From Desulfobulbus propionicus (GTDB lineage: Bacteria; Desulfobacterota; Desulfobulbia; Desulfobulbales; Desulfobulbaceae): a stretch of DNA of 64,000 nucleotides. The stretch spans positions 44,405 to 108,404 of the forward strand of contig PDTC01000013.1 in assembly GCA_002748735.1 (NCBI GenBank), written 5' to 3'. The notes under the pieces are model-generated. The model did not search any database, had not been told where the DNA came from, and saw nothing but the letters and a program-made list of their open reading frames with translations. Numbering within the stretch: the first letter of the stretch is position 1; each line of letters opens with the position of its first letter. Below, in pieces: positions 51,320 through 59,881 of the stretch. The translations under genes and the position numbers were made by a program.

Positions 51320-52546
51320 TCAGCGAATCAGTTGATTCATTTCGAAAATGGGCAGCAGGATCGAGACGACGATGAAGGCCACCGCAACGCCCATGACCAG
51401 GATCATAATTGGCTCAATGAGCGAGGTAAGGCCGAGCACCTTGGCCTCCACCTCACGTTCGTAACTACGGGCGGCCTTGTCGAGCATGCCTTCCAGGGCA
51501 CCGCTCTGTTCCCCGACCGCGATCATCTGCACCAGCATCGGCGGGAACCATCTGCTGTTGTTTAGCGTCTGCGAGAGGCTTTTTCCCTTCTCAATTTCCT
51601 CACATGCGGTACTGATGACCTCCGCCATGAGGGTGTTGTTGACGATGTTTTTCACGATGTTCAAGGCGGCGATCAGGGGAACGCCCGAGGCGAGCAGGCT
51701 TGACAGGGTTCGTCCGAAGCGGGCGGCACCAATCTTGAGGTTGAGATCCCGAAGTCCCGGTAGGGTGAGTTTGCCCCGATCCCAGGCCCTTCTTCCCCTG
51801 GGGAGCTTGATGAGAAAACGGAAAAAAAAGAACAGCCCTGTCAGGACAAGCAGCAGGACCCACCAGAACTGTTTGAGAAATCCACTCAGGCCGATAAGAA
51901 GAATGGTCGGGAGTGGTAATGCCTGTTGGGTTCCCTCGAAGACAGAGGTTATGCTGGGGACAATGAAGGTTATCAGCAGAAACAGGACCAGTATGCCGAC
52001 GACGGCCATGAAAAGAGGATAGAGCAGCGCTGCCGTGATCCGGGACTTGAGCATCTGCTGGTTCTCTCCAAACTCGGCCAGCCGTTCAAGCACCACGCCC
52101 AGCGACCCTGATGCCTCTCCAGCCCTGACCATATTTATGTAGATCCGCGAAAATAATCGGGGATGGTGCTCAAGGGCCACGGTCATGGAGTTCCCCTCGT
52201 TGACCGTATCCTTGATCTGGGTGAAGACCGTCTTCAGGCCTTTGTTCTCTGTCTGGGCGATAAGGCCATCCAGGGCAGGTATCAGTGATATTCCCGCATT
52301 GAGCAGCGTGGCGAGCTGCCGGGTCGCTATGGAGATATCCTGCGGCCGGATACGGGGAGAAAAGCTGAACTGCAGCGATGTGCTGCTTCCGGTGCCTTTG
52401 GTCTGGGTGTGACGTTCTTTGATGTCTACCGGATAGAGACCCTGGCTGCGGATGCGCGTCCGCGCTGCAGTCAGGGATTCAGCTTCGATCATACCTTTAC
52501 TTTTTTTGCCTCGGGCATTGAGGGCTGTATAGTCAAAAAGGGGCAT
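51320..52546 (-). CDS. Type II secretion/type IV pilus inner-membrane platform protein (GspF/PilC)
   Basis: A 408-residue platform protein. Two homologous T2SF domains (about 70-195 and 275-400) share a FxRxLATLLxAGxSLIxAL-type motif (IATRQLATLLNAGISLIPAL, FGRTLSSLLASGVPLIAAL). Three hydrophobic helices lie around 170-190, 215-240 and 375-400. The N-terminal PLFDYTALNARGKKSKG is typical of GspF. No gspD, gspE or pilB is adjacent, so this is a detached component that may serve the pilus or secretion system encoded elsewhere, for example together with the PilT/PilU-type ATPase at 19.5 kb. Confidence 0.93.
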   Translation of the reverse strand: MPLFDYTALNARGKKSKGMIEAESLTAARTRIRSQGLYPVDIKERHTQTKGTGSSTSLQFSFSPRIRPQDISIATRQLATLLNAGISLIPALDGLIAQTENKGLKTVFTQIKDTVNEGNSMTVALEHHPRLFSRIYINMVRAGEASGSLGVVLERLAEFGENQQMLKSRITAALLYPLFMAVVGILVLFLLITFIVPSITSVFEGTQQALPLPTILLIGLSGFLKQFWWVLLLVLTGLFFFFRFLIKLPRGRRAWDRGKLTLPGLRDLNLKIGAARFGRTLSSLLASGVPLIAALNIVKNIVNNTLMAEVISTACEEIEKGKSLSQTLNNSRWFPPMLVQMIAVGEQSGALEGMLDKAARSYEREVEAKVLGLTSLIEPIMILVMGVAVAFIVVSILLPIFEMNQLIR

Positions 52547-52714
52547 GCTGCTCCTGATGGTGGGGGGTCGATGTGCTGCTCCCGGGAGCAGTCCTGTGGA
52601 AATGATACAGTATTTTTTCCTGTAAAGGAAAAAGAAACCATCAAAGATTGCATGACTGGCCCGGTGTGCTACAATGGCACTCCCTTTGAAAAATTACCAA
52701 GGAGATGGAACACC

Positions 52715-52939
52715 ATGAAAATAGCCATTGAATACTGCACCAGTTGAAACTATAAACCACGCGCCACCAGGTTGGAGGGCGAAATACGAGATCGCTTCGG
52801 CAAAGAGGTGAGTGTTGCATTGATTGCCAGCTCCGGCGGAGTTTTTGAGGTATTTAAAGACGATACCCTTCTCTTTTCCAAGCGACAGCTTGGCCGGTTT
52901 CCCGAGGAAGGGGAGATCTGCCGGATGCTGGCAGATTGA
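52715..52939 (+). CDS. SelW/Rdx-type selenoprotein with in-frame UGA (Sec11)
   Basis: A 74-residue thioredoxin-fold-like protein read through an in-frame TGA at 52745-52747. The translation starts MKIAIEYCTSU, giving the CxxU redox motif (Cys8, Sec11) that opens every SelW/SelT/SelH/Rdx protein; it continues NYKPRATRLEGEIRDRFG, then VSVALIASSGGVFEVF and KDDTLLFSKRQLGRFPEEGE. The pattern after the TGA, a basic helix, hydrophobic strand, GGVFEV strand and FSK...GRFP, fits the family closely. AAGGAG lies about 10 bp before the ATG, and a SECIS-like hairpin lies 14 bp after the TGA. The true stop is TGA at 52937. It probably precedes recN in one transcript. SelA, SelB and tRNA-Sec must be encoded elsewhere. 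Confidence 0.87.
52762..52781 (+). promoter_or_regulatory. Bacterial SECIS-like hairpin inside the selenoprotein gene
   Basis: CGCC-A-CCA-GGT-TGG-AG-GGCG folds into a two-part stem with GGU in the apical loop, 22 nt after the in-frame TGA. Bacterial SECIS elements sit directly downstream of UGA and carry a GU in the loop, bound by SelB. Confidence 0.65.
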
Positions 52940-52977
52940 CTGGCCAGCGCCTGCGTTAATTTTTTGCTGGAAGACGT

Positions 52978-54666
52978 ATGCTGCAGGAACTGCGGATCAG
53001 TAACCTGGCACTGATTGACTCCCTTGTCCTGGAGTTGACAGCCAGTGAGGTGGGCCTCCTTGTCCTTACCGGTGAGACCGGGGCGGGGAAGTCCATCTTG
53101 CTCAGCGCCATTCATCTGCTTAACGGCCGTCGTGGTACTGCTGACTGGATACGCGGTAACTGTGACGAGGCGGTTATCGAGGCACTGTTTCGGATTCGTC
53201 CGGATCAGCATGCTGTACTGGAGCTGCTCAAAGAGCAGGGGCTCGATGATGAGGACTCCTTGATTGTCCGCCGGGTGCTCAGCCGCAAGGGAAGAAATCG
53301 GGTCTTTGTCAACGATCGACTGGTCACCTCACGGCTGGCAGGCCGTCTTCTCGAGAACCTGGTGACCATCGCCAGTCAGCATGATCACCAGCAACTTCTC
53401 AACAGCTCAAAGCATCTGCAGTTCCTGGATACCTACGGTGACCTTGATGAGATGCGCCAGGCCTATACCCGGCGGTTTCACCGTTGGCAACAGCTACTTT
53501 TGGTACGTCGCCAGTTGCAGGAAAAGGAGCAGGACAAGGAACAGCGCCGAGATTTTCTCGCGTTTCAGCTGGGTGAGATTCAATCGGCGGCGATCACTGC
53601 CGGCGAGGATGAAAATCTGGACAACGAGCGTCGGGTGCTCCGATCCTCTGCAGAACTTGCCGACCTGGTGGGACAGAGTTGTGCGCACCTGAGCGGCCCC
53701 ACGCCTGATACCCTCAACGAGGTGAGCAGGCATCTGGACCGGGCCGCAGCTCTGGATCCCGGACTGGCTGAAGTGTCACGGCAGTTCACCTCGGCGACGC
53801 TGGAGATCGAGGACTGCGGCCGGACCCTGCGTGCCTACCTGGAGCAGCTTCCTCAGGATCGGCAGCGCATTGAGCAAATCAATGCCCGCCTTGCCGAGTT
53901 GAAGGCGCTGCAGCGTAAATATGGTCCAACCCTTGCCGAAGTCATTGCCTTTGCCGCTGCTGCCGAACAGGAACTGGCTGGCCTGGAGAGCCTGGAGCAG
54001 GAGATGGAACAGCTGGACGTCGAGCTGGAGACAATGGGTCGCGAGGTGATGATCAGGGCCACCGAGCTCAGTGCTGCCCGTCAGGAGGTGGCTGGTCGTC
54101 TCGCCTCTGCCATGCAAGCAGAGCTGGCTTCACTCAGTTTTCCCCAGGCAGAGTTTGTTGTCGATATCGCCAGCGGCAGTGCCGGAGAAAAAGAGAGCCT
54201 GCAGGCTTCAGGGGGGGATCAGGTGAGCTTTCTCTTTTCCGCCAACCCCGGGGAGGCCCCTAAGGAACTCGTCAAGGTCGCTTCCGGTGGTGAGCTCAGC
54301 CGTCTCCTCCTGGCAATGAAGTGCCTGCTTGCCCGCCGTGATCTGGTGGATACGGTGATCTTCGATGAGGTTGACGCAGGTATCGGCGGTCAGGCCGCTG
54401 AGGCCGTTGCTGAAAAAATCTACGAGCTCGCCGGTCACCACCAGGTCTTCTGCATCACCCATCTCCCCCAGATAGCTGCCTATGCCCACCGTCATTACCG
54501 GGTCGACAAAGAGGTCGAAGATAATCGTACCCGCAGCACTGTGCGGGTGTTGCCGCCCGAGGCACGTGTTGACGAGATAGCCCGCATGCTTGCCGGCACA
54601 AATCCCACTGCCCAGACGCTTGCCTATGCAGAAGAGCTGCTCAACCGCCGCGCCGGAGGGCAGTGA
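52978..54666 (+). CDS. recN: DNA repair protein RecN
   Basis: SMC-like repair ATPase (562 aa) acting on double-strand breaks. N-terminal MLQELRISNLALIDSLVLEL with Walker A TGETGAGKSILLSAI, central coiled coils with an AxLKALxRKYG-type turn (RLAELKALQRKYGPTLAE), and the C-terminal ABC half with signature VASGGELSRLLLAMK, Walker B VIFDEVDAGIGG and the ITHLPQIAAYA loop. Length is standard. The last four bases overlap the start of the next gene. Confidence 0.97.
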   Translation: MLQELRISNLALIDSLVLELTASEVGLLVLTGETGAGKSILLSAIHLLNGRRGTADWIRGNCDEAVIEALFRIRPDQHAVLELLKEQGLDDEDSLIVRRVLSRKGRNRVFVNDRLVTSRLAGRLLENLVTIASQHDHQQLLNSSKHLQFLDTYGDLDEMRQAYTRRFHRWQQLLLVRRQLQEKEQDKEQRRDFLAFQLGEIQSAAITAGEDENLDNERRVLRSSAELADLVGQSCAHLSGPTPDTLNEVSRHLDRAAALDPGLAEVSRQFTSATLEIEDCGRTLRAYLEQLPQDRQRIEQINARLAELKALQRKYGPTLAEVIAFAAAAEQELAGLESLEQEMEQLDVELETMGREVMIRATELSAARQEVAGRLASAMQAELASLSFPQAEFVVDIASGSAGEKESLQASGGDQVSFLFSANPGEAPKELVKVASGGELSRLLLAMKCLLARRDLVDTVIFDEVDAGIGGQAAEAVAEKIYELAGHHQVFCITHLPQIAAYAHRHYRVDKEVEDNRTRSTVRVLPPEARVDEIARMLAGTNPTAQTLAYAEELLNRRAGGQ

Positions 54667-55718
54667 CGCCTATGGGTGCAGTGGCTGCTCTGGGGCTTTA
54701 TTCGGGTGGCCTCGACTCTATCCTTGCCTGCCGGGTGCTGGCGGAGCAGGGGATTACGGTGCGGGCCTTGAAATTTACTACCCCTTTTTTTGACCATGAA
54801 CTCCTGGAGAATCCGAGCCGCTATCAGCTGCAGGCAAGAGAACGCTATGGCATTGAGGTGGAGCTGATTGATCTCAGCAGGCAGTATATTCCCATGCTCC
54901 GAGCTCCCGCCCATGGCTTTGGCAAGCGTTTTAATCCCTGTATCGATTGCAAGATCCTGATGTTGTCCACAGCGAGAGGGCTCATGGAAAAGTATGGGGC
55001 TGCCTTTCTGTTCACCGGTGAGGTTGTGGGACAGCGCCCCATGTCTCAGCGGCGAGATACGCTTCGGGCTATTGAGCGTGATTCCGGATGTGAGGGGATT
55101 TTGCTCAGACCGTTGAGCGCCAGGTTTCTTCCGCCCACCAGACCCGAGCAGCTGGGCCTGGTTGACCGTGATCGCCTGTATGGTTTCACCGGCCGGGGCC
55201 GTAAGGAGCAGATCGCCCTGGCAGCGAGCCTCGGGATTACTGAATACCCGGCACCGGCAGGAGGATGCCTGTTGACGGATGTTACCCTGGGGGCGCGGAT
55301 CGCCGGATTTCACGCTGACAATTTTTTAATTGAGTATAACCAGTTAAGTATCGACGACTTTACCCTGATGCATGTTGGTCGTCAGTTTCGTCTTGCCGGA
55401 GGAGCCTGGTTGGTGCTGGGTAGAAATGCCCGAGAAAACAAACGACTGGAGTTGCTTGCCGGGCCTGGGGATGCCCTGCTGCATGTGACTGATCGTCCTG
55501 GGCCCCTGGGGATTTTGCGGCGTGCAGATCTCCTCGGAGAAGAATTGTTTCGGCAGCAGGTCTTGTCCGAAGCGGCCTCCTGCGTTATTCGTTATGCCAA
55601 AAAGATTGATGGCCTGGCAGCACCTGGTCGGATCGAGATCAGACTGCCAGAGGGTGGCATCAGGAGCATAGAGGCAGAGCCCATGGAAGACGCCGAATTG
55701 CAGGAGCGGCAGATCTGA
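54663..55718 (+). CDS. Adenine-nucleotide alpha-hydrolase-type protein, tRNA thiolation-like
   Basis: A 351-residue PP-loop protein. The pyrophosphatase loop LYSGGLDSILACRVL (residues about 12-26) binds ATP, and NPCIDCKILM carries a CxxC near residue 97, as in MnmA/ThiI-like sulfur-transfer enzymes. A second cysteine motif appears in PAPAGGCLLTD. The C-terminal part (about 215-340) is not one I recognise. It probably activates a tRNA base for thiolation or acts in related sulfur chemistry. GTG at 54663 overlaps the recN stop; ATG at 54672 is an alternative start. Its stop abuts the next ATG. Confidence 0.78.
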   Translation: MTPMGAVAALGLYSGGLDSILACRVLAEQGITVRALKFTTPFFDHELLENPSRYQLQARERYGIEVELIDLSRQYIPMLRAPAHGFGKRFNPCIDCKILMLSTARGLMEKYGAAFLFTGEVVGQRPMSQRRDTLRAIERDSGCEGILLRPLSARFLPPTRPEQLGLVDRDRLYGFTGRGRKEQIALAASLGITEYPAPAGGCLLTDVTLGARIAGFHADNFLIEYNQLSIDDFTLMHVGRQFRLAGGAWLVLGRNARENKRLELLAGPGDALLHVTDRPGPLGILRRADLLGEELFRQQVLSEAASCVIRYAKKIDGLAAPGRIEIRLPEGGIRSIEAEPMEDAELQERQI

Positions 55719-57239
55719 ATGGCGCTGCTCCCCATAACCGCAGCCCGGGTCAATGCCCTCTTTGCAGGCCCTCTTCGTCAGGGGCTCGAGGAGATGCTGC
55801 GCCGCAACCGTCAACCGCTTTGGCTGGTTGGTGGCACTGTGCGCGATCTTTTGCTCGGGCGGCCGCCTGCTGATATCGATGTGAGCGTGGTGAAAGGCGC
55901 CCGGCAGTGGGCCAGAGAGCTCGCAGGACTGAGTGGTGGCACCTTTGTCCAGCTGGGTAGAGAAGAGGATGCGGCGCGGGTAGCCCTGGCCGGGCTGAAC
56001 ATCGATGTGGCTGCCTTGCGAAAAGGGGCGCCAACCATTGAAAGTGAGCTGGCATTACGCGATCTCAGCATCAATGCCCTGGCTTTGCGTGTTGATGAGC
56101 TGTTAACCGGGACCTTTCCAGTAGCAGATGATACACCGCTGGTGCCGGTTGATGCGGTTGGCGGTATGGCCGACCTGGAAGCCGGCTTGATCCGCATGGC
56201 CGGTCCTTTGAGCTTTCAGCATGATCCCCTGCGCATGGTTCGAGTGTTCCGTTTTGGTGCCTGCCTGGGATTCAGGATAGATGCGGCGACGCTCGCCGCT
56301 GTTAGCCATGAACGGCAGCGGCTGGCAGATATTGCCGCAGAGCGCGTAGGTTATGAAATGCACCAGCTCATGGCCTCGGACTCTGCCTGGCCGATGATCA
56401 GGGCGATGGCAGATAGTGGTCTGCTGACAGAGGTGATTCCTGAACTGAGCCGGGCTGTTGGCATGGAGCAGCCGCCAAGTCATCATCTTGATGTGTTTGA
56501 GCATAGTCTGGAGGCGCTGCGGCAGGTTGAGCTGATGCTTTGTCAGGGGCGGCCGTTGGGTAGAGCCTGCGAGCCCTGGGTTCGGCAATGGCTGCAGGTT
56601 GCAGATAATCGCCGCCTGCTCAAATGGGCCACCCTGCTCCATGATATTGGCAAACCCGAAACGCATGACATTCGTGGCGAGGAACAGCGCATCACCTTTC
56701 ACCGGCATGACCTGGCCGGGGCCGCCCTTTTCAGCAGCATGGCCAGGCGTCTGCGCTGGAGCCGTAATGACAGCGACCGGCTAGCCACCTTCATCAGTGG
56801 GCATATGCGTCCCTTTCACCTGACGAACGTTGCCAGGAAGGAGGAGCTCTCAACGCGCGCCTGTATTCGTCTGCTTCGCACCTTTGCCGATGATCTGCCT
56901 GGCCTGCTGCTGTTGGCCATGGCCGATGCCCGCGCCGGTAAGGGGCCGGGCCGCCCCGAGGCCATGGAAACCGAATTGATCGCGCTCTCCACGAGACTGT
57001 ACGAGGTTCGCGAGGAGCTGGTACTCCCGGTAAAGAAAGCGCCGCCACTCCTGACCGGGCATGATTTACGCGCTGTTTTTGATCTGAAACCCGGGCCTCG
57101 ATTTGGCTGCCTCCTTGAGGAGGTCGAGGAGCAGCGTATGGAAGGTCGTATTACCTGCCGGGAGGAGGCTCTGGCCGTGGTCAGGCGACTGCTCGAAGAG
57201 ACTGGCGAGATCAATACTTCCAGGGGAAGACAGGGATGA
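55719..57239 (+). CDS. CCA tRNA nucleotidyltransferase / poly(A) polymerase family protein with HD domain
   Basis: Class II nucleotidyltransferase (506 aa). The head domain shows the catalytic signature LVGGTVRDLLLGRPPADIDVSV (GG and DxD), then the ALRDLSINALAL stretch and the RNA-binding DPLRMVRVFRFGACLGF. The C-terminal HD domain has LLHDIGKPETH and ISGHMRPFHL with metal ligands, giving the phosphohydrolase activity of long CCA-adding enzymes. Whether it adds CCA, CC or A only cannot be read from the sequence. It starts one base after the previous stop and overlaps rlmE by 4 bp. Confidence 0.93.
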   Translation: MALLPITAARVNALFAGPLRQGLEEMLRRNRQPLWLVGGTVRDLLLGRPPADIDVSVVKGARQWARELAGLSGGTFVQLGREEDAARVALAGLNIDVAALRKGAPTIESELALRDLSINALALRVDELLTGTFPVADDTPLVPVDAVGGMADLEAGLIRMAGPLSFQHDPLRMVRVFRFGACLGFRIDAATLAAVSHERQRLADIAAERVGYEMHQLMASDSAWPMIRAMADSGLLTEVIPELSRAVGMEQPPSHHLDVFEHSLEALRQVELMLCQGRPLGRACEPWVRQWLQVADNRRLLKWATLLHDIGKPETHDIRGEEQRITFHRHDLAGAALFSSMARRLRWSRNDSDRLATFISGHMRPFHLTNVARKEELSTRACIRLLRTFADDLPGLLLLAMADARAGKGPGRPEAMETELIALSTRLYEVREELVLPVKKAPPLLTGHDLRAVFDLKPGPRFGCLLEEVEEQRMEGRITCREEALAVVRRLLEETGEINTSRGRQG

Positions 57240-57874
57240 AAAAGGTTCAGGATTATTATTTTAAGAAGGCTAAAAAAGATAACTATCCGGCAAGATCGGT
57301 GTACAAGCTTGAAGAGGCTCAGACCAAAAACCGATTTCTCAAGGCAGGTCAGCGGGTACTGGATCTAGGCTGCCATCCTGGGAGCTGGTCTCTGTACGCT
57401 GCGGCCACGGTGGGAGAGCGTGGTGTCGTTGTTGGGGTCGATCTGCAGTCGACCGAGCTTGTCCGGCAAAAAGGCCATGGCGAAATTCACCTGCTTTGTT
57501 ATGATGTCTTTGCTGATGAGTTCGTTGGCAGACTTCGCCAGCAGTGGCCGGGGTTTCATGTGGTGCTCAGTGATATGGCGCCGCGGACAACGGGCAGCGC
57601 ATATGCCGATCACCAGCAATCCATGCGGCTGGTCCGCCGGGTGGGAGAGCTTGCTGCCGCTCTGCTCCACGAGAATGGCTCCCTGTACTGTAAGGCCTTT
57701 CAGGGAGAGGACTTCCCCGCGTTGACCCGTGAACTTGGGCAGTTATTTGATCGAATAAAGGTGGTGAAACCCCAAAGCTCAAGGGGAGAAAGTCGTGAGG
57801 TATTTCTTCTGGGCAGGGGATTCAAGCCAAAGGCGGCCCGGGAATGGTGCCGCACCAGAGAAGAAAACCGATAA
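57236..57874 (+). CDS. rlmE: 23S rRNA (uridine-2'-O)-methyltransferase RlmE/FtsJ
   Basis: A 212-residue SAM-dependent methyltransferase that modifies a uridine in the peptidyl-transferase loop (U2552 in E. coli). SAM motif I is RVLDLGCHPGSWSLYAA and the substrate-binding DMAP motif is VLSDMAPRTTGS; the KDNYPARSVYKLEEA lead holds the first catalytic lysine and the FQGEDFP and KPQSSRGESREVFLLG regions the rest. Length is typical. ATG overlaps the nucleotidyltransferase stop. Confidence 0.95.
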   Translation: MKKVQDYYFKKAKKDNYPARSVYKLEEAQTKNRFLKAGQRVLDLGCHPGSWSLYAAATVGERGVVVGVDLQSTELVRQKGHGEIHLLCYDVFADEFVGRLRQQWPGFHVVLSDMAPRTTGSAYADHQQSMRLVRRVGELAAALLHENGSLYCKAFQGEDFPALTRELGQLFDRIKVVKPQSSRGESREVFLLGRGFKPKAAREWCRTREENR

Positions 57875-57941
57875 ACCCACAGAGGTTATGGCGTTCTCGT
57901 TGTCAGGATGGAACGTCGGCGATTAACAGAGGAGCTGAAAC

Positions 57942-58691
57942 GTGTCTGGACACTCGAAATGGAGCACCATCAAAAGAAAAAAAGGTGCCAATGATGCTAA
58001 GCGCGGCAAGATCTTCACCAAGCTGATCAAAGAGATTACCGTGGCCGCTCGCATGGGCGGCGGTGATCCTGAGGCAAACCCCAGGCTGCGAACTGCGGTT
58101 ATCGCGGCAAAAAGCGAAAATATGCCCAAGGATAATATCGAGCGGGCCATCAAGAAGGGGACTGGCGATTCCGATGGCGCCAACTACGAGGAGATCCTTT
58201 ACGAGGGCTATGGGCCCGGTGGCGTGGCGGTGCTGGTGGAGACGATGACAGATAACAAAAACCGCACTGTTGCCGATATTCGCCACTATTTCGCAAAAAG
58301 CGGTGGCAACCTGGGAGAGTCCGGTTGTGTCGGCTGGATGTTTACCAAGAAAGGGGTGATCAACGTCAGCAAGGAGGGGGTGGAAGAGGAAACCCTCATG
58401 GATCTGGCCCTTGAGACCGGCGCCGAGGATGTGGTTGAAGAGGAGGATACCTTTCAGATCCTTACTTCGCCAGAGGATTTTAGTGAGGTCGTTGGTGGGC
58501 TGGAAGCAGCGGAAGTTGCCTATATCGAGGCAGCGCTTTCCATGATTCCGCAGAACACGATTGAGGTCGGTGAGGAGAAGACTGCGAGGTCGCTGTTGAA
58601 ACTTCTGGAAAGCCTTGAAGACCACGACGATGTTCAAAAGGTACATGCAAACTTTGATATCCCCGACGATCTGATGGAGGAACTGTCCTGA
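57942..58691 (+). CDS. yebC: YebC/PmpR family protein
   Basis: A 249-residue conserved YebC-type protein, described as a transcriptional regulator and more recently as a factor helping translation through difficult motifs. The family start [22 protein letters not shown] is complete; [26 protein letters not shown] and [19 protein letters not shown]-type segments follow. Initiation is GTG or ATG at 57942 (cgtGTCTGG context); this start gives the canonical SGHSKW. It precedes ruvC in the usual bacterial order. Confidence 0.95.
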   Translation: MSGHSKWSTIKRKKGANDAKRGKIFTKLIKEITVAARMGGGDPEANPRLRTAVIAAKSENMPKDNIERAIKKGTGDSDGANYEEILYEGYGPGGVAVLVETMTDNKNRTVADIRHYFAKSGGNLGESGCVGWMFTKKGVINVSKEGVEEETLMDLALETGAEDVVEEEDTFQILTSPEDFSEVVGGLEAAEVAYIEAALSMIPQNTIEVGEEKTARSLLKLLESLEDHDDVQKVHANFDIPDDLMEELS

Positions 58692-59200
58692 GTCTGGTCA
58701 ACAGACGGCTGCGCATACTCGGGGTCGACCCTGGTTCGCGGGTGACGGGCTATGGTATTATCGATGTTGCGGGACAGAATCTGGGGTTTGTTGCCTGCGG
58801 TACCATTCGTACCACTGCGGAGAAGGATTTTTTTCGCCGGTTATACATGATAGGCAGCGGCCTTGAGGCGGTGATTGATCAGCATCGACCCGAACGTGCA
58901 GCCATCGAAGATGTCTTCATGGCCAATAATCCCAACTCGGCACTCAAGCTGGGACAGGCCAGAGGCGCCGCTGTGATGACGATGATGCGGAGCGGCCTTG
59001 ATGTCGCTGCATATACGCCCCGCAGGATCAAGCAGGCGGTTGTCGGCTATGGACAGGCCTCCAAGACTCAGGTTCAATACATGATGCAGCACCTGCTGGA
59101 ACTTGATGCCTTGCCAAGCAGCGATGCTGCCGACGCGCTTGCCGTGGCTCTGTGTCATATTTATCATCTGCAGAATCGATCAGTTGCTTCTGCATCCTGA
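58688..59200 (+). CDS. ruvC: Holliday junction endodeoxyribonuclease RuvC (CTG start)
   Basis: Crossover junction endonuclease (170 aa) that resolves Holliday junctions with RuvAB. Catalytic acids are visible in [15 protein letters not shown] (first Asp), [12 protein letters not shown] (Glu) and [12 protein letters not shown] (last two Asp). The first ATG, GTG or TTG in frame (GTG 58742) comes after the essential first aspartate, so the protein must start earlier. CTG at 58688 overlaps the yebC stop (CTGA) and has GGAGGA seven bases upstream, ideal for coupled initiation. A non-canonical CTG start is therefore proposed. Confidence 0.9.
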   Translation: MSLVNRRLRILGVDPGSRVTGYGIIDVAGQNLGFVACGTIRTTAEKDFFRRLYMIGSGLEAVIDQHRPERAAIEDVFMANNPNSALKLGQARGAAVMTMMRSGLDVAAYTPRRIKQAVVGYGQASKTQVQYMMQHLLELDALPSSDAADALAVALCHIYHLQNRSVASAS

Positions 59201-59224
59201 ACCCTTGCTCGCTAACGTGAAAAC

Positions 59225-59848
59225 ATGATCGCTTCATTGTCCGGTATACTGCAGTTTACCTCGCCGTTCTCGGCGGTGATTGCCGTCCAGGGGGTGGGAT
59301 ATGAGGTGCAGTTGTCGGCCCGCACTGTTGATCGCCTCCCCAGAGTGGGTGAGGAGGTGTTTCTGTATGTGCACACCAGCGTTCGTGAGGACGCCATCAC
59401 CCTGTTCGGGTTTTTCGAGATTCAGGAGAAAGAGCTTTTCTTGCTGCTGAATACGGTCTCTGGAGTAGGGCCCAAACTGGCGCTTGCCATTCTTGGCGGC
59501 ATAGGGACAGCTGAGTTGTGTGAGGCGTTGCGGCTTAAAGATATTGGCAGACTTACCGGGATTTCAGGGGTTGGCAAGAAGACGGCCCAGCGCCTTTGTG
59601 TGGAGTTAGGTGAAAAAGTTGGCGGTGATGAACTGATTGGTACAACGGCCTCTGTGATGGCGGCTGCCTCTCCTGTAACCGAAGGGCATGCCTTGCAGGA
59701 TGCGGCATCAGCTCTGGTGAACCTCGGATACTCCGAGTCAGTGGCCTGGCAGGCCTTGCGTAGCGTACAACAGCAGGATCCGCAACAGGCCGGTGTCATG
59801 ACAGTGGAAGAGCTGCTTCGCCGGGCCCTGCAGGCCCTGGCCCGGTAA
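59225..59848 (+). CDS. ruvA: Holliday junction branch migration protein RuvA
   Basis: A 207-residue tetrameric protein that binds the four-way junction and loads RuvB. Domain I begins MIASLSGILQFTSPFSAVIAVQGVGYEVQLS, the helix-hairpin-helix pair is in VSGVGPKLALAILGG and ISGVGKKTAQRLCVEL, and the flexible domain III (about 150-207) contacts RuvB. It starts 24 bp after ruvC, ruvB follows 33 bp after its stop. Confidence 0.97.
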   Translation: MIASLSGILQFTSPFSAVIAVQGVGYEVQLSARTVDRLPRVGEEVFLYVHTSVREDAITLFGFFEIQEKELFLLLNTVSGVGPKLALAILGGIGTAELCEALRLKDIGRLTGISGVGKKTAQRLCVELGEKVGGDELIGTTASVMAAASPVTEGHALQDAASALVNLGYSESVAWQALRSVQQQDPQQAGVMTVEELLRRALQALAR

Positions 59849-59881
59849 TTTGTCAATCCGGAGGAGACCGGGAGGAACGAC

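Noticed and set aside
52409-52747. Open frame of 112 codons ending in MKIAIEYCTS
   Set aside because: Its end is only the first ten codons of the selenoprotein up to the in-frame TGA; the upstream part is antisense to gspF and has no coding features.
52750-53211. Minus-strand frame of 153 codons
   Set aside because: It lies antisense to the selenoprotein and the beginning of recN, which are both well supported.
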